Source: a bacterium (GTDB lineage Bacteria > JAMCPX01). Taken from it: 64,000 bases of DNA. A program made the translations under genes and the position numbers. Positions 16,561 to 25,550 of the stretch are shown piece after piece. Below the pieces are notes generated by a model. It was not told where the DNA came from. It saw only the letters and a program-made list of their open reading frames with translations, and did no database searches. Numbering within the stretch: position 1 is the first letter of the stretch; every line of letters starts with the position of its first letter. Location: contig JAJYLN010000011.1 of NCBI GenBank assembly GCA_021787665.1, forward strand, positions 1 to 64,000. Direction: 5' to 3'.

Positions 16561-18057
16561 ATGCCCCTCCTCGTCCTCAGCTCAAAGGACAACCAGTCCG
16601 AAGAAGTCTACCAGATAGACAAGGACGTGGTAGGCGTCGGCAGACTGCCTTCCAACGACATCGTTTTGCTGGAATCGAGTGTGTCCAGAAACCATTTCGT
16701 CATAAAGAAAGAGACGGACGGCTATTACATCAGCGACAACGGGAGCTCGAACGGCACGTTGGTCAATGAAAAAAAGGTCTCCGGGAAGCGCAGACTGGAG
16801 AACAGGGACAGCATCAAGGCAGGGAGTGTGGTGTTGACCTATAAAGATGACGAGCTGCTTGCCGCACAGGAATCCTTGCTGTCGGGTCCCGGTGGCAGAG
16901 AGACTTCGGTTTCTGCATTGAACCGTGTGTATCTCAACAGCATATTCGCCGTTGCCAGAGAAGGCATATACACGCACGATCAGAAGCAGTTCTACAATCA
17001 TACGATAAAGCTGATCTGCAATGCCCTGAAGGCCGACTATGGTGCGATACTCGTCATCGACGAGGCCACGGGCGAACTGTCGACCGGGGCAGAGAGCAGC
17101 GTCAGAGATCCGGGCACCACCAGTATAAGTTCGGCGGTACTCAACAGGGCCGTAAAGAACAGGGCGGGCATCCTCGTGAAGAACGCGGGGATGGATTACC
17201 GTTTTACGGGCGACCGTACAATCCAGAACATGGGGATAACCTCCGCGCTGTGTGCTCCGGCGTGGGAAAAAGACCATACCTACGGCGCGGTCTATGTGGA
17301 CCGCAAGACGGGCAACCAGCAGTTCACCGAGGAAAATCTCAATTTCATTACGATCATCGCTAACCTTCTCGCCCTCACGATGGCCCATGAAAAGCTTGTC
17401 CAGGCGATAGCCGACGAGAGGAACCTCACGGACCAGATCAAGAGGTTCGTGCCGATAGAGGCCGTGGCCGGGTATCTTGACATGATACAGAACAACCCCT
17501 CGTCCCTCTGGAACGTACAGGAGGTGGCGAGGAGCACGATCCTGTTCGGCGACATCGTGGGCTTTACCTCCCTTACGGAGAAAAACAGGCCGGCAGAGAT
17601 TGCAAGGAAGCTGCGTCTCTTTTTCGAGAAGGCCACCGACATCGTCCTGACGAATGGCGGCTCGGTGAACAAGTTCCTTGGTGATGGCCTCATGGCCGTG
17701 TTCGGTACGCCGGTTTCGCACGACGACGACCCGGACAGGGCCATAAGCTCAGCCGTATCTCTCGTACGATGGGTAAAAGACAATAGGGACGGGATCAACA
17801 TCGCGCTCCGGATCGGTATAGACACCGGACCGGTCCTCGGTATCATGGTCGGCTCCTCCCACAGGCTCGAGTACACGGTCATCGGAGACTGTGTCAATGT
17901 GGCGTCGAGGCTTCAGGCAATTGCGGAGGTAAACCATATAGCGATCTCGCGCGAGACGAACAGCTTTATCAAGAAGCCGGTCGATACAAAGTTGATCGGC
18001 GAGATAATGGTCAAGGGCAAAGCAAACCCGGTGACGGTATATCAGGTGAGCTGCTGA
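16561..18057 (+). CDS. FHA-GAF class III adenylate cyclase
   Basis: The protein is 498 aa, without membrane helices. Residues 1-95 are an FHA phosphothreonine-binding domain (GVGRLPSNDIVL, SRNHF, NGSSNGTLVN). A GAF domain follows (about 125-285) and a class III nucleotide cyclase domain (about 315-498). Key residues are intact: metal-binding D331 (FGDIVGFT) and D375, adenine-selecting K371 and D443, N446 and R450. The Lys/Asp pair predicts ATP as substrate, so the product should be cAMP. Activity is probably set by a small molecule at GAF and by a phosphorylated partner at FHA. It sits 9 bases after the pentapeptide gene; a cNMP-binding protein lies at 23564. Confidence 0.93.
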   Translation: MPLLVLSSKDNQSEEVYQIDKDVVGVGRLPSNDIVLLESSVSRNHFVIKKETDGYYISDNGSSNGTLVNEKKVSGKRRLENRDSIKAGSVVLTYKDDELLAAQESLLSGPGGRETSVSALNRVYLNSIFAVAREGIYTHDQKQFYNHTIKLICNALKADYGAILVIDEATGELSTGAESSVRDPGTTSISSAVLNRAVKNRAGILVKNAGMDYRFTGDRTIQNMGITSALCAPAWEKDHTYGAVYVDRKTGNQQFTEENLNFITIIANLLALTMAHEKLVQAIADERNLTDQIKRFVPIEAVAGYLDMIQNNPSSLWNVQEVARSTILFGDIVGFTSLTEKNRPAEIARKLRLFFEKATDIVLTNGGSVNKFLGDGLMAVFGTPVSHDDDPDRAISSAVSLVRWVKDNRDGINIALRIGIDTGPVLGIMVGSSHRLEYTVIGDCVNVASRLQAIAEVNHIAISRETNSFIKKPVDTKLIGEIMVKGKANPVTVYQVSC

Positions 18058-18086
18058 AGGGACTGGGGAGACCCGGCCGGCTTCCG

Positions 18087-18464
18087 TCACTTCATATTCA
18101 GGTAGGACTTTACCAACTCCATGACCTGGGGGGCGGATATCGGTTTCGTTATGTATGCGTTTGCGCCGAGCGCCATGGCTCTCTCCTTGTCTTCCTGTCC
18201 GCCCTCCGTGGTAACGATGAATATCGGCACCTCCTTATACACGGCGTCCTTGCGGATCAGGCTGACGAGCTTCAGGCCGTCCATGACGGGCATGTTGATG
18301 TCCGTGATGATCAGACTGAACGAATCCTGAGAGAGCTTCTTGAGGCCCTCGACGCCGTCGCTCGCCTCGACGATCCTGACGCCCTTGAGTCTCTTCAGAG
18401 AGAACGCTATGAGCTGTCGCATCGTTGGTGAATCTTCCACGATCAAAATCTTGTATTCATTCAT
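18087..18464 (-). CDS. Single-domain response regulator (CheY-like)
   Basis: The protein is 125 aa, a lone receiver domain with acidic pocket E10/D11, phosphorylation site D55 (IITDINMPVMDG), a conserved Thr in VTTEGG and Lys in YITKP. There is no output domain, so it should act by protein contact, as in chemotaxis or phosphorelays. It lies 16 bases downstream of the GAF coiled-coil gene on the same strand and converges with the cyclase gene. No histidine kinase is present in the window. Confidence 0.93.
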   Translation of the reverse strand: MNEYKILIVEDSPTMRQLIAFSLKRLKGVRIVEASDGVEGLKKLSQDSFSLIITDINMPVMDGLKLVSLIRKDAVYKEVPIFIVTTEGGQEDKERAMALGANAYITKPISAPQVMELVKSYLNMK

Positions 18465-18480
18465 ACCAGCTCCGATCGGC

Positions 18481-19317
18481 CTACTTCGTCAGCAAGTCAA
18501 TGAAACCCTGTATCGTGGACAGCTTTCTCTCAGACTCCGAGTAGAGCTTGGAGCTGAAGATAGATGTTGCGGCGTGCCCAGCAAGGAGGGTGAACAGCTC
18601 ATGGTCCAGCGGGGTAAAGCTCTGCTTCTGCTGGAGCAGCTTGTATACCACGATAACGCCTATCACATGCTCTTTTATCTTAATGGGGATTGCCACGAGC
18701 GGGTTGAGCCAGTCGGCCTTTACCGTGTCCAGCGCTCCTTCCGTAAAGTAGGGCTCTCCGCTCTTCGCGACCGCCCCGATGACGCCGGTGCCTAACATGA
18801 CCGTAGGTACCTGGTGCTCATCGATGCCCTCGGACGCCATAATCCTGAGCTCGTGCGTCTTTTCGTCGAGCAGAAATATGCCGAATTCCTCTGCACCGAT
18901 GAGGTTGATGATGATCTCGAGAATGATCTGGAGGACCTCCTTGAAATCGAGCGTCGAGTGTAACTGATAGCTCGCTATGTAGAGGTTGGCGAGATTGTTG
19001 TTCTCTTCCTCAACCTCGACATAGCGCTGTGCGAAATCCTTGTTCTCGGACTCGATCTCTTTGGCGCGGCTGGCTATCTCGTTCTTCTCCTTTTTCAGAG
19101 CCTCTATCTGCATCGCCAGCTCTTTGTACTGCTCAGAGGGTATACCCGCGGCTGTCCGTGCACCCTTGTTCTCCTCCTCGAGTTGCAGGACCCTGTACCG
19201 CAACTGCTCGTTTGTCTTCAGGAGTTCCTGAGTGAATTCGGCGCCCTTCTTGAAGACCTGCAGAAATTCCTCAGCCCTTTCAAAAAGGTTCCTATCCCTT
19301 TCTTCTTTCTTGTCCAT
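18481..19317 (-). CDS. Coiled-coil protein with C-terminal GAF domain
   Basis: From ATG 19317 the protein is 278 aa. Residues 1-115 are a charged coiled coil (many E/K/Q heptads, starting KKEERDRNLFERAEEF). Residues about 120-270 form a GAF domain (LDFKEVLQIILEIIINLIGAEEFGIFLLDE, GTGVIGAVAKSGEPYF). There is no kinase or cyclase domain. A sensory or scaffolding role with the downstream CheY-like protein is inferred. The upstream in-frame ATG at 19434 would add 39 residues with no GAF-family character, so the later start is preferred. Confidence 0.8.
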   Translation of the reverse strand: MDKKEERDRNLFERAEEFLQVFKKGAEFTQELLKTNEQLRYRVLQLEEENKGARTAAGIPSEQYKELAMQIEALKKEKNEIASRAKEIESENKDFAQRYVEVEEENNNLANLYIASYQLHSTLDFKEVLQIILEIIINLIGAEEFGIFLLDEKTHELRIMASEGIDEHQVPTVMLGTGVIGAVAKSGEPYFTEGALDTVKADWLNPLVAIPIKIKEHVIGVIVVYKLLQQKQSFTPLDHELFTLLAGHAATSIFSSKLYSESERKLSTIQGFIDLLTK

Positions 19318-19538
19318 CGTAGCACCTCTGATGTCATGACAAATATGCCATACGCCTTTGATTGTCAAGACAAGGACCTCGTTTACTGCGCCGGCAACGA
19401 AAGCATCCGGGGGTCCGGAGTACGCGTGGTGCAATGATCCGCTGCGGCTGTGTCGTTACGGTTGCCCGAGACAAAAGGCCGTATGCAACTATGGAACATA
19501 TAATGCTTTTCCCTTCTTTTACCACGCTATCCATTGAC

Positions 19539-19570
19539 TTGACAGCCCCGCTACACATATTCAGTATTAT
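19539..19570 (+). promoter_or_regulatory. Possible sigma70-type promoter of the M16 peptidase gene
   Basis: A consensus TTGACA (-35) lies at 19539-19544. The best -10 candidates are CAGTAT with a 17-base spacer or TATTAT with a 20-base spacer, neither ideal. The Shine-Dalgarno GAGGAG and ATG 19589 follow closely. Confidence 0.35.
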
Positions 19571-19588
19571 GCCTTATGAGGAGCCAGT

Positions 19589-22201
19589 ATGAAATTATAC
19601 ACGAAGCTGTATACCATGAGGACGGCCGATCCGAAGCTTGAGGGAAACACCTATCAAAAGATAGAGGCGTTCGTGCTCCCCAACGGCTTGAAGGCCTTCT
19701 ACGACCACGTGCCGGACACCCCGCTCGTATCGATACAGGTATGGGTGAACACCGGCAGCGCCGATGAACCGCCGCGATCTGCCGGCATAGCGCACCTGAT
19801 CGAGCATATGTTCTTCAAGGGTGCCGCGAACAAGAAGATATCGGTCATAGCGAAGGAGATAGAGGCGCTGGGCGGCTACATCAACGCGTTCACCTCGTTC
19901 GAGGAGACGGTTTTTTACGTGACTATAAAGAGCGACTATTTCGACAGGGCGCTCGATGTGCTTGCCCAGACGATACGTAACCCCTCGTTCGACGAGGGCG
20001 AGCTGAAGATGGAGCGGGAGGTGGTGCTCGACGAGATCAAACGCGGTAAGGACGATACGTACCAGACCCTGTTCCTTGCATTGTACGATCTTGCGTACCA
20101 GGGACACCCCTACGGCAGGCCCATCATCGGCTCTGAGGACACGGTCCGCTCGCTGACGAGGGAGAGCATACTCGCCCACTACAAGAGGTGGTACGCGCCG
20201 GCCAATATCACCATCGTCATCGCCGGGGACGTTCCGCGGCAGCAGGTGGAGCGCGGGGTCCATGCGGCGTTCGGAGGCATGCGATCGAACGGCGCTGTGC
20301 GGCACCTGCGGCCCGGCCAGCCGGAGCAGCGGCGCCAGCGGAGTATCGTACGGGGGCTCGACGTGAAGGACACCTACTACGCGATGGGCTTCCTGACGCC
20401 CCCGGCGACGGACGACAGCAGCTTCGCGCTCGAGGTGCTGGCCTACATCCTCGGGGGCAACGACACATCGAGGTTACCGCGCATCGTAAAGATGGAAAAA
20501 AGACTGGTCGACAGCATCATTGTCTCGCACTCGGCAAACAGGTACACAGGCTTCTTCAGCGTCAGTGGTACGACGACGCCCGATAAGCTGAAGGGAGCGA
20601 CCGGGAACATCATGGATACGATAGCCGACACCGCTGTCAGACTGCCCACGCATGAAGAGGTCGAGCGCGCGAAGCAGGTGCTGAAGAGCACCTTCATCTA
20701 CGACCTCGAGACCGTCAAGCAGCGCGGGATGAAGATAGGCGAGGCAGTCGTCGAGATGGGCGGACTCGGCTATATCATGAACTACACGAAGAAGATCGAC
20801 GGGGTGGGCCTGGAGGAAATACGGAGCGCGATAGAGAAGTATCTCAGGCCTGACCGGCTCAACGTCGTGGGCATCCTGCCCAAGAAGGGTGCCAGCGCCG
20901 GCAGGGGTAGCGTGAGCCGCGGCCGTCCTGCAGGGTCGGCCATGGGCTATACCCTGAAGCGTGTGGGCAGCGTCCTCGTGGCAACCTTCGAGAACGGTCT
21001 GCGCGTGATACTCAAGGAGAAACACACCATACCGATCGTGGCCCTCTCAGCCCTGTTTTTCGGCGATTCTGCCGGGGAGCCCCGGGACAGAATCGGACTC
21101 ATCAACATCATGGCCATGCTGCTGAAGAAGGGCACGCGCTATCGCAAAGAAGCGGACATAGAGCGCGAGAGCGACACTATCTCCGGCCTGTTCTCGTATA
21201 TCAGAACGAAGCAGTCGTTCGGCATGACCGGGGAATTCCTGAACAGGTACGCGGACGACGGGCTGAACCTGTTTGCAGACATGCTTCTGAACCCGGCGTT
21301 CGAGAGCGAAGAGATCGCAAGGGCCAAGAGGGACGTGCTGACCGATATAAAGGCGGACAGGGACAATATAGGCCTGCAGGCACGAAATGCCTTCCTGCGG
21401 CTCCTCTATGGCCGGTCGCCGCTCAGCCTTTCGGAAAAGGGCGACGAGGGCACGGTAAGAAGGATCGACCGGCAGGACATCGTACATACGTATGACGAGC
21501 TCGTGTGCGGCAGAAACGGCGTGGTATCTGTGGTGGGCGCTATGGACGGGACGGAGTTGGTGAAAAAGATAGCCCGGCACCTTGCCGCGATCAGGACGGG
21601 CAGGAGCCATGTGCCCGCGCAACACAGCGTCCCCCCGGCGGTGAGGAGGGAGAAGACGGAGCGGTACCGGATGGAAAAGAACCAGGCCCACATCATAACC
21701 GGCACGCTCACCATGCCGGTCAACCACAGGGACCGGTTCGCCATCATGCTGCTCGACCAGATCCTCGGTGGGCAGAGCGGCAGGCTGTTCGTCGAGCTGA
21801 GGGACAAGCGGGGGATATGCTATGCGGTACAGACGATAGGAGAGGCGAAGCTGAACAACAAGGGATGGTTCGGCGTGTATACCGCGACATCGCCGGAAAA
21901 GGTGGAGGTATCGCTCGGGGTCATACGCTCCGAGCTCGGGCGGCTGTACCGGGACGGGGTGAACGACATTGAGCTCGGGAACAGCAAGCGCTACCTGCTC
22001 TCGGACTACGATAGCCGCAAGCAAATGGCGCTGAGTGTTGCTGGCATGCTTGCATTCAACGAGCTGTTCGAGCGCAGCGCGGACTACTATACCAGGCTGC
22101 CGGGGCTCATCCAGCGGGTGACGCGGAGCGAGATGAACGACGTCATCAGGAGGTACTTCTCCCCGGACAGGTTCTCGACCCTCGTGCTCATGCCCGGATG
22201 A
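19589..22201 (+). CDS. M16 family zinc metallopeptidase, two halves fused
   Basis: The protein is 870 aa, about twice a single M16 chain of 420-450 aa. The first half has the inverted zinc motif H69-L-I-E72-H73 (GIAHLIEHMFFKGA) and a downstream third-ligand segment KMEREVVLDEI, so it should be the active half. The second half starts near residue 450 (VLVATFENGLRVILKEK) and has FFGDSAGEPRDRIGLINIMAMLLKKG in place of the motif, i.e. a catalytically empty partner with the late-half motif GQSGRLFVELRDKRGICY. This mirrors two-gene M16A/M16B pairs joined into one. No signal peptide is evident. A GAGGAG ribosome site precedes ATG 19589. Confidence 0.92.
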   Translation: MKLYTKLYTMRTADPKLEGNTYQKIEAFVLPNGLKAFYDHVPDTPLVSIQVWVNTGSADEPPRSAGIAHLIEHMFFKGAANKKISVIAKEIEALGGYINAFTSFEETVFYVTIKSDYFDRALDVLAQTIRNPSFDEGELKMEREVVLDEIKRGKDDTYQTLFLALYDLAYQGHPYGRPIIGSEDTVRSLTRESILAHYKRWYAPANITIVIAGDVPRQQVERGVHAAFGGMRSNGAVRHLRPGQPEQRRQRSIVRGLDVKDTYYAMGFLTPPATDDSSFALEVLAYILGGNDTSRLPRIVKMEKRLVDSIIVSHSANRYTGFFSVSGTTTPDKLKGATGNIMDTIADTAVRLPTHEEVERAKQVLKSTFIYDLETVKQRGMKIGEAVVEMGGLGYIMNYTKKIDGVGLEEIRSAIEKYLRPDRLNVVGILPKKGASAGRGSVSRGRPAGSAMGYTLKRVGSVLVATFENGLRVILKEKHTIPIVALSALFFGDSAGEPRDRIGLINIMAMLLKKGTRYRKEADIERESDTISGLFSYIRTKQSFGMTGEFLNRYADDGLNLFADMLLNPAFESEEIARAKRDVLTDIKADRDNIGLQARNAFLRLLYGRSPLSLSEKGDEGTVRRIDRQDIVHTYDELVCGRNGVVSVVGAMDGTELVKKIARHLAAIRTGRSHVPAQHSVPPAVRREKTERYRMEKNQAHIITGTLTMPVNHRDRFAIMLLDQILGGQSGRLFVELRDKRGICYAVQTIGEAKLNNKGWFGVYTATSPEKVEVSLGVIRSELGRLYRDGVNDIELGNSKRYLLSDYDSRKQMALSVAGMLAFNELFERSADYYTRLPGLIQRVTRSEMNDVIRRYFSPDRFSTLVLMPG

Positions 22202-22243
22202 CCCCGAACCATGCATCTGCAAGAGAGGAGCGGGCTACCCACG

Positions 22244-22810
22244 ATGGATAAAGTCATATTCCTTGACAGAGACGGGACCATAAACAGGGAAGATGGTTAC
22301 ATAACGAAAGTCGAGCAGATACACCTGTACGAAGGTACGGTGCCGGCGCTCAGGATGCTTAATGAGATGGGGTACCGGATCGTCATCGTCTCCAACCAGG
22401 CCGGCGTCGGCAAGGGGCTGCTGAATGAGGACGAGCTTTTAAAAATAAACAACGCCATCCTCAAGATTCTCGCGGACCAGGGCGTATCGATAGAGAGGCT
22501 CTATTACTGTCCTCACCACCCGGACGCCGTCGTCCCGGTGTACCGGAAGCAGTGCGCGTGCAGAAAGCCGGCGACCGGCATGGTCGTGCGTGCCGCACAG
22601 GACCTGGGCGTGGACGTGAGGGGGGCCTATATGATAGGCGACAAGCTCTGCGATATGGAGCTCGCCTATAACTTCGGGGGCAGGGGTATACTCGTGCTCA
22701 CCGGGTACGGGACCAAGGAGCAGGCGCTCATCGACGGCAAGCCGTACGCCCCTGTGTACCTAGCAGCAGACATCCTCGATGCAGTCCGGTGGATAAAGGA
22801 CCGGGACTGA
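22244..22810 (+). CDS. gmhB: D-glycero-manno-heptose 1,7-bisphosphate 7-phosphatase (HAD family)
   Basis: From ATG 22244 the protein is 188 aa, typical of GmhB, a step in ADP-heptose synthesis for the LPS core. HAD motif I is FLDRDGTIN at the N-terminus, motif II is VSNQAG, and the zinc-binding loop typical of GmhB is visible as CPHHP...CACRKP. The late acidic motif is MIGDKLCDMELA. The in-frame ATG at 22211 would overlap little but adds unrelated residues. Histidinol-phosphatase HisB-N is a close relative, but no his genes are near. Confidence 0.88.
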   Translation: MDKVIFLDRDGTINREDGYITKVEQIHLYEGTVPALRMLNEMGYRIVIVSNQAGVGKGLLNEDELLKINNAILKILADQGVSIERLYYCPHHPDAVVPVYRKQCACRKPATGMVVRAAQDLGVDVRGAYMIGDKLCDMELAYNFGGRGILVLTGYGTKEQALIDGKPYAPVYLAADILDAVRWIKDRD

Positions 22811-22836
22811 CCCTTCCTTCTCCCCTCACGGAAGGG
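22811..22836 (+). terminator. Hairpin after gmhB
   Basis: CCCTTCC (22811-22817) and GGAAGGG (22830-22836) form a 7-bp stem with a 12-base loop just after the stop codon. There is no T-tract, so it is a weak terminator candidate or a repeat. Confidence 0.3.
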
Positions 22837-22958
22837 AAGCCCTTCACCGCTATCCGGCAACCATACGGGATGAAACGCTAGGGGGATCTTCTCGGCAGGA
22901 ACAACGTACGCCGAGGGCTTGTCTTGCGGCGGGCACCCGTCCATGGTATACAAAATCG

Positions 22959-23474
22959 ATGAGACTCGATTACAGGGGGAAGTCTCCGGCTATCGGCAGG
23001 GAGGTGTACATAGCCGGCACGGCCGTGGTGATCGGCGATGTCGTGCTCGGTGACGACTGTTCGGTCTGGTTCAACGCCGTAGTACGGGGTGACGAGAATT
23101 ATGTACGGGTAGGGAAACGGACGAACGTCCAGGACAATAGCGTCCTGCACGTGACCCTGCAGACCCACCCGCTGTCCGTCGGCAGCGACGTCACTATCGG
23201 TCACAGCGCGATCGTTCACGGCTGCGATATCAAGGACGGGTCCCTCATCGGTATGGGGGCAATCGTGCTTGACGGCGCGGTCATCGGAGAGCGGTCCATG
23301 GTGGCGGCCGGCAGCGTGGTGAAGGAAGGCATGATCGTCCCGCCGGGAACGCTGGTAGCCGGGGTTCCGGCTACGGTGAGGAGGAAGCTGACGGAGGAGG
23401 ATTTCGGGTACCTCACGGACCTGATAAAAAAGTATACGGCCCTGAAATCCGATTACCTGAAGACGGGATATTGA
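22959..23474 (+). CDS. Gamma-carbonic anhydrase-like hexapeptide protein
   Basis: The protein is 171 aa with a left-handed beta-helix of hexapeptide repeats (VVIGDVVLGDDCSV, GSDVTIGHSAIVHGC, GSLIGMGAIVLDGAVIG). The metal-ligand histidines of the YrdA/PaaY gamma-CA group fall at VLHVT and IGHSAIVHGC. Many members are not proven carbonic anhydrases, so activity is inferred. The next gene starts about 90 bases after the stop; together they may form one unit leading to guaB. Confidence 0.9.
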   Translation: MRLDYRGKSPAIGREVYIAGTAVVIGDVVLGDDCSVWFNAVVRGDENYVRVGKRTNVQDNSVLHVTLQTHPLSVGSDVTIGHSAIVHGCDIKDGSLIGMGAIVLDGAVIGERSMVAAGSVVKEGMIVPPGTLVAGVPATVRRKLTEEDFGYLTDLIKKYTALKSDYLKTGY

Positions 23475-23563
23475 CGCCGATGTCGGGGGAACCCGCAGGC
23501 CTGCGGCCGCTGCCGCGCGAAAGCTTGCTAATTTTAAGGTTTGGGATAATCATACTGGAGCGT

Positions 23564-24022
23564 ATGAATACGGTGAAGATTTTGAGAGAGACCGCTCTTT
23601 TCAGGGGACTCGATGAGAGGCTCATAAACATACTCGCGAACCTAGCGGAGACGATCGATGTTCCGGCAGAGACGGTCATATTTGCGGAAGGCATGCCCTC
23701 CGACGCCCTGTACGTCATTGCGTCAGGAAGCGTGCAAGTCATCAAGGACACGCCCGGGAGCACGGAGGCCGTCATCGGAGAACTGGGGACCGGCGAGGTC
23801 ATCGGTTTGCTGTCGTTGTTTACCGGTGGAGACGGCGGCGAGACGAGGGCCGTCACCGTACGGTCAAGGGAGCCGGTGATGCTCGTGGCCATAACGAGAG
23901 AGAGCTTCAACAAACTCGTGAGCAACAATATCCATGCGGCGTATCAGGTGCTGTTGAGCGCGACGCAGTATTTCATCCATGCCTTCAACGAGCCGGGGTC
24001 CTCCAAGGAGGTCGTACAATGA
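23564..24022 (+). CDS. Cyclic nucleotide-binding domain protein
   Basis: From ATG 23564, preceded by GGAG, the protein is 152 aa. Nearly all of it is a CRP-like cNMP-binding fold: [14 protein letters not shown], then [21 protein letters not shown], then the phosphate-cassette region [15 protein letters not shown]. The cassette departs from the GE(L/I)A..R consensus of true cAMP binders, so ligand is uncertain. There is no helix-turn-helix domain, so it is not a transcription factor; it may pair with another protein. Its stop is just before guaB. Confidence 0.85.
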   Translation: MNTVKILRETALFRGLDERLINILANLAETIDVPAETVIFAEGMPSDALYVIASGSVQVIKDTPGSTEAVIGELGTGEVIGLLSLFTGGDGGETRAVTVRSREPVMLVAITRESFNKLVSNNIHAAYQVLLSATQYFIHAFNEPGSSKEVVQ

Positions 24023-24053
24023 AGGCGGTGGCGTCGGAGAAACGGACGGTGTG

Positions 24054-25535
24054 ATGTCGGGAGATTTTACGGATAGCATACAGGTAAAGGAAGGCTACAC
24101 CTTCGACGATCTGCTGATCCTGCCCGGGGAGTCGAGGGTCGTGGCGAGGGACGTGAATACGGAGGCCCGTCTGTCGAGGCATATTACTCTGCGCATCCCG
24201 CTGGTAAGCGCCGCCATGGACACGGTCACCGAGTCGGCCACAGCTATAGCCATGGCACAGGAGGGCGGCATCGGCATCATTCATAAAAATATGTCGGTCA
24301 AGAAACAGGCCGAAGAAGTATCGAGGGTTAAGAAGTACGAAAGCTACATCATAACGGACCCGGTGACCATGCCGCCGGACAGCAAGCTGAAAGAGGGCGT
24401 TGCCTTTATGCGCAAGCACAACATATCCGGCCTGCCCATCGTCAGAAAGGGCAAGCTCGTGGGCATCCTGACGAATCGGGACATGCGGTTCGAGAACGAC
24501 CTCGAAAGACCGATACGCGAGGTCATGACAAAAGACAAGCTCGTCACGGCGCGGGAAGACGTCACCATCGAAGACGCAAAGAGACTCCTGCACAAGCACC
24601 GGATAGAGAAGCTGCTCGTGGTAAACGATCGCGGAGAGCTGAAGGGCCTGATAACCGTTAAAGACATCGAGAAGACGGTGAAGTTCCCCTTCGCCACGAA
24701 GGACAGGCTCGGCAGATTGATGGTTGGTGCAGCGCTCGGCATATCCAAAGACAGGGAAGAGCGGGCGGAAGCCCTGGTAAAGGCCGGTGTGGACTGCCTC
24801 GTCGTTGACACGGCGCATGGGCATTCAAGGAATGTGATCGAGTTTGCACGGGAACTGAGAAAGAGGTACGACGGGGTCGATATCGTAGCCGGCAATGTTG
24901 CCACCGAAGAAGGTACCAGGGCATTGATGGACAGCGGGGTGGACGCGGTAAAGGTCGGCGTCGGGCCCGGCTCCATATGCACGACACGTATCGTGGCCGG
25001 GATAGGCGTACCCCAGATGACCGCGATCATGAATGCACACCGCGTAGCGAGAAGCAGCGGGATACCGATCATTGCGGACGGCGGTGTGAAGTTCTCCGGC
25101 GACCTTACCAAGGCACTCGCTGCGGGCGCCGACACGATCATGATAGGGAACCTCTTCGCCGGGACGGACGAGAGTCCGGGCGAGTTCGTTTTCTTCGGAG
25201 GAAGGACGTACAAAGTATACCGGGGCATGGGCTCCATCGAGGCGATGAAGGCGGGCTCCAAGGATCGGTATGCACAGGAACACCTCGATGACGAGTCGAA
25301 GTTCGTGCCGGAAGGCATAGAGGGCAGGGTGCCGTACAAAGGCTCTCTTTCGTCCGTTATCTATCAGCTCCTCGGGGGCCTGAGGTCGGGCATGGGATAT
25401 GTGGGTGCCCGGGACATACCGGAGTTGAAGAAGAAGGCCCGGTTCGTCAGGATCACCCAGGCCGGGCTCAGGGAGAGCCATGTCCACGACGTTTCGATAT
25501 CGAAGGAAGCTCCCAACTACAGGCTGGAGTTTTAG
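24054..25535 (+). CDS. guaB: IMP dehydrogenase
   Basis: The protein is 493 aa from ATG 24054 (a GTG lies 3 bases before). It oxidises IMP to XMP with NAD+, the first step of guanine nucleotide synthesis. It has a TIM barrel with start [15 protein letters not shown], a two-CBS-domain insert (about residues 95-210), the catalytic cysteine in [15 protein letters not shown], and the flap region MGSIEAM. guaA follows after 15 bases, so the two likely form an operon. Confidence 0.98.
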   Translation: MSGDFTDSIQVKEGYTFDDLLILPGESRVVARDVNTEARLSRHITLRIPLVSAAMDTVTESATAIAMAQEGGIGIIHKNMSVKKQAEEVSRVKKYESYIITDPVTMPPDSKLKEGVAFMRKHNISGLPIVRKGKLVGILTNRDMRFENDLERPIREVMTKDKLVTAREDVTIEDAKRLLHKHRIEKLLVVNDRGELKGLITVKDIEKTVKFPFATKDRLGRLMVGAALGISKDREERAEALVKAGVDCLVVDTAHGHSRNVIEFARELRKRYDGVDIVAGNVATEEGTRALMDSGVDAVKVGVGPGSICTTRIVAGIGVPQMTAIMNAHRVARSSGIPIIADGGVKFSGDLTKALAAGADTIMIGNLFAGTDESPGEFVFFGGRTYKVYRGMGSIEAMKAGSKDRYAQEHLDDESKFVPEGIEGRVPYKGSLSSVIYQLLGGLRSGMGYVGARDIPELKKKARFVRITQAGLRESHVHDVSISKEAPNYRLEF

Positions 25536-25550
25536 CCGGCACTGCCCTCT

